Assembly: GCA_022791055.1 (NCBI GenBank)
Contig: JAAVYI010000047.1
Location: 1 to 51,504, forward strand
Source: Clostridia bacterium
GTDB taxonomy: Bacteria > Bacillota > Clostridia > Christensenellales > Pumilibacteraceae
Length of the DNA: 51,504 nucleotides
Direction of reading: 5' to 3'
The translations under genes were made by a program, and so were the position numbers. Positions 17,742 to 25,134 of the stretch are shown here, piece after piece (within the stretch, counting starts at the first letter, position 1; each line of letters starts with the position of its first letter). Below the pieces are notes generated by a model, which was given only the letters and a program-made list of their open reading frames with translations, was not told the origin of the DNA and searched no databases.

Positions 17742-18674
17742 ATGGCAAAAGCGCTACTCAAACAACGACTGAAAAAGCATTGGTCCACTTTGCTGTTTCT
17801 ATTGCCGGCTGTGGTTCTGGGAATCGTTTTTTCTTACATTCCCATGGTCGGAATCCTCATGGCGTTCAAAACGGAACTCAATCTTTTTCGCTATGATGTT
17901 TTCGATGCGTTTTTTCATGCCGAATGGACGTTTTCGCATTTTCGCGCGTTGTTCGGCGGCAAGGAGTTTTTGACGGCATTGGGCAATACGTTGTTAATCA
18001 GCGTATTGAAAATAGTGGTTTTATTCCCTTTGCCCATTATCGTCGCTTTGTGCTTATGCGAAATCAAAAACAAGCATGTTTCGCGACTTATGCAGTCGAT
18101 GATCTTTTTGCCGCACTTTTTGTCTTGGTCGGTCGTGACCGGTATTTTTACCAATGTCTTTGCGCAAAACGGTATTGTCAACAATGTTTTGGCGATTTTC
18201 GGTTTGAGTTCGGATAATATAGTCAACTGGTACACGCAGCCGGGACGATTTGTTTTCTTGGTATTGTTTACCGACGGTTGGAAAGGCGTTGGGTGGAGCA
18301 GTATCGTTTACATTGCCGCAATCAACGCAATCAGTACGGATTATTACGAGGCGGCGCGCTTGGACGGGGCAAGTAAGTGGCGGCAGATTCGGAACATTAC
18401 GCTGCCGCTGATAAAGGGCACGATTGTTACCATGCTGATCATGCGTATTTGCTATATCATGGATGCGGGATTCGATCAAATCTATACCATGCACAATGCC
18501 GCAACAAAACAGACTTGGCAAATCATCGGCACATACATTTACGAACGCGGTTTGCTGCAAGGCAATTACACGTTCAGTACCGCCGTCGGATTGTTCAACT
18601 CGGTGATTGCGCTCATCATGATAGGACTCGGCAATTTTGTCGCAAAGCGCACGACGGGTAAGGGGGTTATATAA
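17742..18674 (+). CDS. Sugar ABC transporter permease, LplB-type
   Basis: 310 aa from ATG 17742, with GGAGG 6 nt upstream; an ATG exists only here, and longer forms overlap the solute-binding gene. Six hydrophobic segments and the cytoplasmic EAA loop EAARLDGASKWRQIRNITLPLI, which docks the ATPase subunit. It forms a heterodimer with the next gene. No ATPase gene is present in the operon, so the pair probably uses a shared MsmX/MsmK-type ATPase encoded elsewhere, as known for many Bacillota CUT1 systems. Confidence 0.92.
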   Translation: MAKALLKQRLKKHWSTLLFLLPAVVLGIVFSYIPMVGILMAFKTELNLFRYDVFDAFFHAEWTFSHFRALFGGKEFLTALGNTLLISVLKIVVLFPLPIIVALCLCEIKNKHVSRLMQSMIFLPHFLSWSVVTGIFTNVFAQNGIVNNVLAIFGLSSDNIVNWYTQPGRFVFLVLFTDGWKGVGWSSIVYIAAINAISTDYYEAARLDGASKWRQIRNITLPLIKGTIVTMLIMRICYIMDAGFDQIYTMHNAATKQTWQIIGTYIYERGLLQGNYTFSTAVGLFNSVIALIMIGLGNFVAKRTTGKGVI

Positions 18675-19558
18675 TGCAAGTACGGGCAAGAACGGTTAAA
18701 CCTCGCAACGAGATCAAAGAAGCGAGGGTATTCATGGCGATCGTATACGTTTTTATGACCGTCTTTGTGTTGCTATGCGTCATTCCGATTATTCATGTTT
18801 TGGCATTATCGTTTTCTTCGGCTTATATGCGCGTGGGGCTGATTCCGCGCGGATTCCGATTCTATTCGTATAAAATGGTTTTTGCCGACAGCGGCTTCAT
18901 TGCGGCGTTCGGAATGTCGTTGTTTGTGGCGGCGGCGGGAACGGCGATTTCTTTGGTCGTCAACTTTTTCGCAGCGTACGCGCTTTCCAAGCCGGATCTT
19001 CCGTTTCGTCGTTTTTTCACGATCTTCTTTATCGTAATCATGCTGTTTTCCGGCGGTATCATTCCGAACTTTTTATGGTTTAAGGCAATCGGAATTATCG
19101 ATACGCCGTTGGTACTTCTGTTGCCGATGGCAGTACAGTTTTACTATATTATGCTGATTGCCACGTATTTCGAAAATATACCGCAAAGCGTGGAGGATGC
19201 CGCGCGGATAGACGGAGCTAATAAAATGCAACTTTTATGGCGCATCATTGTTCCGATGTCCGTCCCTATCATCATTACGGTAGGACTGTATATCTTAGTG
19301 GGATATTGGAACAATTATCAGTTGGCATTGTACTATCTTCCCACAAAAGTAAAATATTACCCGCTTTCGATGTTTATTCTCAATTTCATCAACGGTAGCG
19401 CTATCAACGATTATGTCGGCGATATCGAAAAAGCCAATCACAAACATAATATAGAGGCAGCGCTTATCGTACTGTCCATGATTCCGATTATTTTAGCATA
19501 TCCTTTTACACTCAAATATATGGCGAAAGGTACTTCGGTGGGTGCGGTTAAGGAGTAA
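18674..19558 (+). CDS. Sugar ABC transporter permease, YtcP/UgpE-type
   Basis: 294 aa; the start ATG shares its A with the TAA stop of the partner permease, so the two are coupled. Six predicted membrane segments and the EAA loop EDAARIDGANKMQLLWRIIVPMS. It is the second half of the importer translocation channel. The operon continues 14 nt later with a phosphorylase-like enzyme that would act on the imported sugar. Confidence 0.92.
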   Translation: MQVRARTVKPRNEIKEARVFMAIVYVFMTVFVLLCVIPIIHVLALSFSSAYMRVGLIPRGFRFYSYKMVFADSGFIAAFGMSLFVAAAGTAISLVVNFFAAYALSKPDLPFRRFFTIFFIVIMLFSGGIIPNFLWFKAIGIIDTPLVLLLPMAVQFYYIMLIATYFENIPQSVEDAARIDGANKMQLLWRIIVPMSVPIIITVGLYILVGYWNNYQLALYYLPTKVKYYPLSMFILNFINGSAINDYVGDIEKANHKHNIEAALIVLSMIPIILAYPFTLKYMAKGTSVGAVKE

Positions 19559-19572
19559 AGGAGAGCGAAACA

Positions 19573-22053
19573 ATGCATGATTTTTCCATACAATGCCGTA
19601 AAGTTTTGCAGTATGCCGACGATTTCGAGCAAGGACGCACAAACGGATTCGTCGCTTTGCCCGACGGTTGTTATTTCGTGGACGACGACACGGTATTTTG
19701 CCAAGAGCGTCCCAGAGGCGAGAGCCGCTATCCGTACTCTTGCGACGGCAGAACGTTGTGGGCGTGCGCTTCGGGTAACGTATACGCGGAAGAAAGCCGC
19801 TTTAAAATTTTTTGCGACACACGCGAGGGGAAAGAGCCTAATTTGGCGTTCTTTATGGGGTTACTTGAAAAAGACGGATATGTTCCCGTGTCTTTGTTGG
19901 GAAACGCGCGACAGCTGACCGAATACGACGTCCGCAGATATTGCATTTTTACACCGTTTGCCTCATATTACGTAACGCGCACCCGAGCGGCGGACGGTGT
20001 AGTACGCGTGGCAGTCGACGACAGAAAAAATCTGTGTTTTGCCGTACAGGCATACAATAAGACCGACGCGCCGCTGCCGATGTATTTGGCGGCGTATTTC
20101 AACTGTTTGCTTAAATACGGCGGGGAAAATCCCGAGGCGAAATGGTTTCGCAGTTGCGCATACCGTAACGGTACATTTTCTTTTGCGGTGACCGAAAATT
20201 TGGGACACGGCAAAAGCGCGGATCACAAAGCGGAGATTGTGCGTACCGCAGCATCGGGCAAGGCATGTTCCACCACGTCGCATGCGGATTTTTGCGGAGG
20301 AGAGCACCGTCAGCTTTGCAGCGCTTTGCCGCTCAAAACGGGACGGTTTGCCGAAAACAAACCATACACTACGTTTACCGAAACGGCGATTGCCGGAGAT
20401 ATGGTGCACGGCACACTGTTGCCCGGGAAGTCGCAATGCGTACAATATACCGTTATCGTGCAAGAGGGGAACAAAGGAGCCGCGGTACCCGTTGCAACGG
20501 GCGAAGCGGTATACGGGGCATTGCCGCATATTCGTTTTGCGGGGACGGAGCGCATAAACGATAGGGCGCTCACTTTGTTTATGCAGAGCGTATTTCGGCA
20601 AACGGAATTTTGCGCGCGGGCGAAAAACTATGCGGGGCCGTTTATCGGCGTACGCGACATTTTTCAGCAGTTGGAAGCGTCGCTGATGTGGATACCGCAA
20701 TACAGTCGTCGCAAAATTACGGAAGCGTTGGGATTTATCGGTGAAAACGGACGTGCGCCGCGGCAGTATTCCTATCCGTCGGCAGACGGCGTTGCGCCCG
20801 AAATGGATCTGCGGGAATTTATCGACCAAGGCCTTTGGATCATCACGACGGTATACGAGTATCTGTGTTTTACGGGTGACGCGTCGATATTGCACGTGCC
20901 ATGCGGATACTATAAGATCGAGGGCGACAGCGTGGGATTGAGTACGCAACGCGACAGCGTTCTTGCGCATTTGTTGCGCATTGCGGACTATTTGATTTCT
21001 AACATCGATGCGAAAACAGGGTGTTTGCGGATTCTGTACGGAGATTGGAACGATGCGCTTGACGGCTTAGGCGCGTCGTCCGATTCTTCGCAAAAGTTCG
21101 GTAGCGGCGTGTCCGTAATGGCAACGTTGCAACTGTATCGCAACCTCGCAGAGCTTTCGGAGATTTTGCGAATGACGGGGGATTGCGAGGAACGCATCGC
21201 CCGTTTCGACACCGTGCGCGAAAACATCAAAAACGGTTTGCGGCAAAACGCGATCGTGCGCAATGCGGACGGCGAACGCAAGATTGTACACGGTTGGGGC
21301 GACGGCTTGTCGCACAAAGTAGCAAGTTTTGCGGATATCGACGGCGTTAGCCGCGACGGACTGACGTCGCATGCGTTTTGGATTCTTTCGGGCGCAATCG
21401 ATTGGGATAATACGTTGGAAAAAGACATTTTGCAAACATACAGCCGTTTGGATTCCAAGTATGGACTGAAAACGTTTGAACCGTATTTTTCGGCGCAAAA
21501 CAAAGCGGTGGGACGCATTGTAAAACTGCCTGCAGGAACTGCCGAAAATGCCGCTACCTATGTACATGCCACGCTGTTCGCAATATGGTCGCTGTATGAA
21601 ATAGGTGCGGCGCAAGAAGCGTGGGCGCAAATAGAAAAAATCTTGCCGCTGACGCACAAAAGCGTTTCCGCCACACCGTTTGTCATGCCGAATTCGTACA
21701 TACACAATTCTAAAGAAGGTTTGGACGGCGAGTCGATGAGCGACTGGTTTACGGGTAGCGGCGCGGTTTTAACCAAGGTGATTATACGTTGTCTTTTTGG
21801 CATTGAACCCGATCTCAACGGTATACGCATCATGCCGGCAAACTTTATGCCCGCACACGAGATAGAATGTACGCTGTGCGTACGGAATCGTAGGTTGCAT
21901 TTTACGTACCGTAAAAAAGGCGCGGGCGAAAGAAAATTTTTTGTCAACGGGCAAGAGATGTGCGCGACGTACAATGCAAAACGAAAATGCCCTTGTGTTT
22001 ATATCGAAGAAGGAACGGGCAATGTCACCGTGGAAGTTGTGGACGGGGAGTGA
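19573..22053 (+). CDS. GH94-like glycoside phosphorylase
   Basis: 826 aa, similar to the length of cellobiose/chitobiose phosphorylases; AAGGAGAG site 6 nt upstream. The N-terminal half is beta-rich. The (alpha/alpha)6 barrel shows YAGPFIGVRDIFQQLEASLMW and GDWNDALDGLG, with Asp491 and Asp494 at the position of the general acid Asp in GH94 (about residue 490 in cellobiose phosphorylase). The C-terminus has SMSDWFTGSGAV and GIEPDLNGIRIMPA, a close match to the family pattern. No signal peptide, so it would cleave imported disaccharides by phosphorolysis in the cytoplasm, giving a sugar-1-phosphate. With NagA/NagB beside it, an N-acetylglucosaminyl disaccharide is the most likely substrate (inference). 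Confidence 0.78.
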   Translation: MHDFSIQCRKVLQYADDFEQGRTNGFVALPDGCYFVDDDTVFCQERPRGESRYPYSCDGRTLWACASGNVYAEESRFKIFCDTREGKEPNLAFFMGLLEKDGYVPVSLLGNARQLTEYDVRRYCIFTPFASYYVTRTRAADGVVRVAVDDRKNLCFAVQAYNKTDAPLPMYLAAYFNCLLKYGGENPEAKWFRSCAYRNGTFSFAVTENLGHGKSADHKAEIVRTAASGKACSTTSHADFCGGEHRQLCSALPLKTGRFAENKPYTTFTETAIAGDMVHGTLLPGKSQCVQYTVIVQEGNKGAAVPVATGEAVYGALPHIRFAGTERINDRALTLFMQSVFRQTEFCARAKNYAGPFIGVRDIFQQLEASLMWIPQYSRRKITEALGFIGENGRAPRQYSYPSADGVAPEMDLREFIDQGLWIITTVYEYLCFTGDASILHVPCGYYKIEGDSVGLSTQRDSVLAHLLRIADYLISNIDAKTGCLRILYGDWNDALDGLGASSDSSQKFGSGVSVMATLQLYRNLAELSEILRMTGDCEERIARFDTVRENIKNGLRQNAIVRNADGERKIVHGWGDGLSHKVASFADIDGVSRDGLTSHAFWILSGAIDWDNTLEKDILQTYSRLDSKYGLKTFEPYFSAQNKAVGRIVKLPAGTAENAATYVHATLFAIWSLYEIGAAQEAWAQIEKILPLTHKSVSATPFVMPNSYIHNSKEGLDGESMSDWFTGSGAVLTKVIIRCLFGIEPDLNGIRIMPANFMPAHEIECTLCVRNRRLHFTYRKKGAGERKFFVNGQEMCATYNAKRKCPCVYIEEGTGNVTVEVVDGE

Positions 22054-22061
22054 CTGTCGAA

Positions 22062-23222
22062 ATGAAACGCATTCGCAGTAAGCGAATTCTTACGGGCAAT
22101 GATTTTTTCGACGGGTATGTCTATCACGAAGCCGGCAAGATCAAAGCCGTAACGCAAGCGGAACTGCCGCATGACGAAACGCTGGACTGTACGGATTGTA
22201 TGGTTTCGGCGGGTTTTATCGATACGCATGTGCACGGCGGGTGCGGTGTGGATTTTACATTCTGTTCGGCAGACGACGTTGCGCAAGCAGCGGATTTTCA
22301 TTTGTCGCACGGCACTACGTCTATTTTGCCGACAACACTTGCATCCGACCGTGTACACACGGAGGAAGCGTTGCGCGCTTTGCAAACGGCGTCGACGGGC
22401 GGAAAAACAAAAGCGAATATCATAGGGGCGCATATCGAGGGTCCTTATTTTGCGCGCACACAAGCAGGTGCGCAAAATCCTCGGTATTTGACCGATCCCG
22501 TGGCGAAAGACTACCAATGTATTTTATCGCAATTCGGTGGCTTCGTAAAAAAATGGAGCTATGCGCCGGAACGGGATAACAACGCCGCATTTTGCCGCTT
22601 CATCACGGAATGCGGAGTCGTTGCATCGGCAGGGCATACGGCGGCAACCTATAAGGACTTTTGCGCGGCGTACGAAGCCGGCTTGCGCAGTGTTACGCAT
22701 TTGTATTCCTGTACGTCTACCATTACGAGAGAAAACGGATTTCGCAAACTCGGCGTCACCGAATGTGCCTATTTGTATGACGACGTATATGCGGAGTTGA
22801 TCGCCGACGGAAGACACATTCCCCCTGAACTGATACGTCTTGTTTTTAGGCAAAAGGGGGCGGAGCATATTGTGTTGGTGACCGATTGTTTGAGTATAGC
22901 GGGTAGCGATAACAGCAGCGGACAACTTAACGGTATACCGTTTATCGTGGAAGATCATGTGGCAAAACTTACGGATAGGTCGGCTTTTGCCGGAAGTGTT
23001 GCCACAATGGACTTTTTAATCAAAGAGTGCGTTGCTGCCGGCGTTTCTTTGCCTGAAGCGGTGCGGGCGGCAACGGCAACGCCCGCCGCGTTATTGGGCG
23101 TGTCCAAAGGGAAAATAGCCGTCGGTTACGATGCCGATTTCGTCGTATTAGACGATCCGTTCGCTGTGAAAAAGGTAATTGTTTCGGGAGAAACTGTTTA
23201 TCAAGCAATAGAATCGAAATAA
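22062..23222 (+). CDS. nagA: N-acetylglucosamine-6-phosphate deacetylase
   Basis: 386 aa from ATG 22062; GTG 22050 overlapping the upstream stop is an alternative that adds 4 residues. Amidohydrolase motifs are all present: DTHVHGG near residue 57 (metal site), GAHIEGPYF (metal-binding Glu), ASAGHTAAT (His), VTHLYS (His) and VLVTDCLSIAG (catalytic Asp). It converts GlcNAc-6-P to GlcN-6-P, the substrate of the NagB-like deaminase in the same operon. It is the last gene of the operon and ends in an AT-rich hairpin. Confidence 0.92.
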   Translation: MKRIRSKRILTGNDFFDGYVYHEAGKIKAVTQAELPHDETLDCTDCMVSAGFIDTHVHGGCGVDFTFCSADDVAQAADFHLSHGTTSILPTTLASDRVHTEEALRALQTASTGGKTKANIIGAHIEGPYFARTQAGAQNPRYLTDPVAKDYQCILSQFGGFVKKWSYAPERDNNAAFCRFITECGVVASAGHTAATYKDFCAAYEAGLRSVTHLYSCTSTITRENGFRKLGVTECAYLYDDVYAELIADGRHIPPELIRLVFRQKGAEHIVLVTDCLSIAGSDNSSGQLNGIPFIVEDHVAKLTDRSAFAGSVATMDFLIKECVAAGVSLPEAVRAATATPAALLGVSKGKIAVGYDADFVVLDDPFAVKKVIVSGETVYQAIESK

Positions 23223-23239
23223 CAATACGGTTGTTATTT
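23217..23239 (+). terminator. AT-rich hairpin at the end of the glycan operon
   Basis: AAATAACAA (23217-23225), loop TACGG, TTGTTATTT (23231-23239); a perfect 9-bp stem that includes the nagA stop codon. The T-run is short and the stem is weak, so termination may be partial. Confidence 0.45.
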
Positions 23240-23293
23240 TCACTCGTTTAATATAAAAATTTACTTTTATGTTGCCCTGTGGCACTTTCGTGG

Positions 23294-23330
23294 GCGCTTG
23301 GTATATATACGAGGCGCCGCTGCGCGGCGC
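23294..23330 (+). repeat. 20-nt direct repeat copy A plus GC palindrome
   Basis: GCGCTTGGTATATATACGAG at 23294-23313, followed at once by GCGCCGC-TGC-GCGGCGC (23314-23330). Copy B at 23460 differs at a single base in the 20-mer. Confidence 0.75.
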
Positions 23331-23459
23331 AACAAGCACCCGCGAAACCGACCGACCCGACAAAATAAAGGCACGGAAACCGTCCCGACGGTAATGGATT
23401 TGCCGATCGGATTTCAGGACGAAAATCTACTCGAAACCACCCGATTGAGAGCGAGACGT

Positions 23460-23510
23460 GCGCTTGGTATATATTCGAGAGGGACGCGCTTGCGCGCGCC
23501 CGCGTCTCGC
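23460..23510 (+). repeat. 20-nt direct repeat copy B with GC-rich inverted repeats
   Basis: GCGCTTGGTATATATTCGAG at 23460-23479, followed by GC-rich self-complementary sequence. GCGAGACG (23451-23458) pairs with CGTCTCGC (23503-23510), so the repeat sits inside a stem-loop. TTGAGA (23445-23450), 17 nt and TATATA (23468-23473) with an upstream TGG also form a plausible promoter here. Confidence 0.65.
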
Positions 23511-23622
23511 AACCCACAAAACCGACCGAAACGACTGTCCCAACTTATTGCCTCAACCAACGGAAAGGGGCAACCAATCAACCAAGTAGCATAGTTGAAA
23601 ATTCCTACCTACGTCAACGACC

Positions 23623-23685
23623 GCGGCGGCGAAATTCGGGCGGCACGCGCGGGCAAAGCGAACTCGCCCGAGTTTTCGCCGCCGC
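23623..23685. repeat. Long GC-rich hairpin, ~20-bp stem
   Basis: Arms 23623-23642 and 23665-23685 are complementary apart from one bulged base; they begin GCGGCGGCGAAA and end TTTTCGCCGCCGC. The loop is 22 nt. No T-run follows, so it is not a standard terminator. Confidence 0.75.
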
Positions 23686-23883
23686 AGTATCGTTCTTGGA
23701 TATTTTTCCTAAAACAGCGATTGTTTAGTCAGTCGTTGTTTTCTTTTTGCGTAAAAGCCGCTTGTTGGGGCTTGTACGCCGTTTGCTGCCGTTCGGCGAT
23801 TACTTTCTCATCATCGCATAGTACTTTCGTTTACAGGGTATTTTAAGCCGTTTCTCGCATTCGGAATTTGCGTGAACGCTTGT

Positions 23884-23959
23884 ATTTACGAGAATGACCG
23901 GTTTTCACTCTCCGTGATATGCCTTTCGTTGTGGCGGTTGTAGCACAGTTCTCGTAAAT
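23884..23959. repeat. 11-bp inverted repeat with 54-nt spacer
   Basis: ATTTACGAGAA (23884-23894) and TTCTCGTAAAT (23949-23959) are exact complements. The wide spacing suggests a protein-binding pair or a folded RNA rather than a simple terminator. Confidence 0.6.
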
Positions 23960-24084
23960 GTAAACCGCGCAAAAACAGCGCTGTATATACGAATTTGAAA
24001 AACGTTTACGCACTCTTTTTGCGATTGCCTTTCCGTGCATGGGGTATACGGTTTACATTTACGGCTTGTTTACCATTATTACTA

Positions 24085-24142
24085 ACCTCTCACCGAACAG
24101 TGCTACCTCAGCCCCAGCCGAAAGGCAAAATCACGGAGAGGT
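24085..24142 (+). promoter_or_regulatory. Leader able to mask the ribosome site of the sigma-like gene
   Basis: ACCTCTC (24085-24091) is complementary to GAGAGGT (24136-24142), which contains most of the GGAGAGG ribosome site 9 nt before ATG 24151. Between them is a GCC-GAAA-GGC tetraloop (24117-24126). The fold would hide the ribosome site; what opens it is unknown. Confidence 0.4.
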
Positions 24143-24150
24143 AAACGAAA

Positions 24151-24783
24151 ATGGAAAAAGTAAGGTTAAGAGAAAGTTGGGTTTCGAGTTATCCCGAGGA
24201 CGTTGTTATAACCAAAGACAACGTAAAAGACTTGGGTGAAATGATTGGCTTTAAGGCAATCAAGACGGTGTACAATGCCCGACCGCATAAGTATTACGAG
24301 CGATTGTATTACGGCGCTATCGGGGATATCTACCACAACCGAGGCGTTACGCATGTGTATTCCGAGGCTTACGACTACATTCAATCCGCTATATGCTTTT
24401 TGTTAGAGCACGTAGGTAAACGGCTAAACGATGTAATAGACTACAAATGCGGTAAACCCGTAACGGTAAAGCTTGCTTGCTACCGTAAGATCAACTTACA
24501 ACTCGTATACTTCGAGAAATATCACAAAAACACGGTAAGCGTGGACGCATTGACCCATGACCCGTACGAGGAGTTTAACGATACAGTTGAGCAGGACTAT
24601 ACGGCCGTTGACGAAACGATCGAGAAAATGCGCCTGACACAAGGCGAATACGAAACGCTGTGCTGTTACATGGGCGGTATGCAGTTCGTGGAGATCGCAA
24701 GATTTCTGTCCGTGCAATGTTCTACCGTATGGCGCAGACGCATGGCGATACAAAGAAAGTATTTAGCGTTACAACGGGACTGA
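24151..24783 (+). CDS. Sigma-70-like/HTH protein of the mobile element
   Basis: 210 aa. The C-terminal ~55 residues have a region-4-like helix-turn-helix (MRLTQGEYETLCCYMGGMQFVEIARFLSVQCSTVWRRRMAIQRKY). The middle (YDYIQSAICFLLEHVGKRLNDV) resembles region 2 helices. The size and partial sigma pattern match the small sigma-like proteins often encoded beside recombinases in conjugative and integrative elements of Bacillota. It is separated from the recombinase by 350 nt of hairpin-rich DNA. Probably controls element genes; its target promoters are not visible. It could also be a recombination directionality or excision regulator rather than a true sigma factor. Confidence 0.65.
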   Translation: MEKVRLRESWVSSYPEDVVITKDNVKDLGEMIGFKAIKTVYNARPHKYYERLYYGAIGDIYHNRGVTHVYSEAYDYIQSAICFLLEHVGKRLNDVIDYKCGKPVTVKLACYRKINLQLVYFEKYHKNTVSVDALTHDPYEEFNDTVEQDYTAVDETIEKMRLTQGEYETLCCYMGGMQFVEIARFLSVQCSTVWRRRMAIQRKYLALQRD

Positions 24784-24811
24784 TTCCACGAAAAACTTCA
24801 TAAAAAGATTT

Positions 24812-24966
24812 GCAAACTCGACAAAACCTGTCGAGTTTGCCTTTTACAATGACAGAAACAGTTGAAAAACTTTTTCAAACCTGCAAAAGCCTTTCAGGTT
24901 TGGGCGTTACAATGTAAGAAAAAAACAAAAATATTTTTTCAAATAGGAAAGAAACCTTCCTATTTG
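24812..24966 (+). repeat. Three tandem hairpins with 64-nt period
   Basis: Left arms start at 24812, 24876 and 24940, exactly 64 nt apart. Stems: GCAAACTCGACA/TGTCGAGTTTGC (12 bp), CAAACCTG/CAGGTTTG (8 bp), CAAATAGGAA/TTCCTATTTG (10 bp). All share a CAAA...TTTG base, but the stem tips differ while staying paired. All loops are A-rich and contain CC. Linkers after hairpins 1 and 2 share TTACAATG. A 64-nt period is not a codon multiple and argues against coding repeats. Confidence 0.75.
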
Positions 24967-25091
24967 AGCCGTATAACGGTAATCGTGAAAGCAATTATGT
25001 CAAGTAAAAGCAAGTTAAAGCAATCGAGTTCAAGAATTGGGCAGACAAGTTCAATAAGCCGACAACCCATGTCATTCACTTTTTCGGATAG
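24954..25091 (+). pseudogene. Possible fossil of a small element protein
   Basis: One frame reads FEPYNGNRESNYVK, a stop (25005-25007), then KQVKAIEFKNWADKFNKP and further protein-like residues to a stop at 25089-25091. The residue mix looks like real protein, unlike the other frames, and could be the tail of a small gene with one nonsense mutation. No start codon context is visible, and the upstream part overlaps the third hairpin. Confidence 0.3.
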
Positions 25092-25134
25092 CAATGCTAC
25101 ACTGAATTCGTAATAAATTTCGGAGGTAAAATAT

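Larger units (their letters stand above)
23240..24150 (+). other. Gene-free, inverted-repeat-rich region before the sigma-like gene
   Basis: About 900 bases with no convincing gene. It contains two near-identical 20-nt repeats each tied to a GC-rich palindrome, a 20-bp hairpin (23623-23685), an 11-bp inverted repeat with a 54-nt spacer (23884-23959), and a possible ribosome-site-masking leader just before the sigma-like gene. Dense inverted repeats next to mobility genes suggest a transfer origin or replication/regulatory region of the mobile element, but no relaxase gene is in the window. Confidence 0.5.
24784..25134 (+). other. Gene-free spacer between sigma-like gene and recombinase
   Basis: 351 bases holding the three-hairpin array (24812-24966), a possible gene fossil (24954-25091), and the GGAGG ribosome site of the recombinase (25121-25125). 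No clear terminator after the sigma-like gene. Confidence 0.6.

Noticed and set aside
16315..17748. Antisense frame of 477 codons opposite the solute-binding protein gene
   Set aside because: Mirror of codon bias in the real gene; His/Arg/Val-rich with no domain pattern.
23595..24239. Short open frames in the inverted-repeat region
   Set aside because: No ribosome sites or protein-like composition; several cross strong hairpins.
24812..24966. CRISPR-like array
   Set aside because: Only three units, with differing stems and no constant 25-40 nt repeat; no cas genes in the window.
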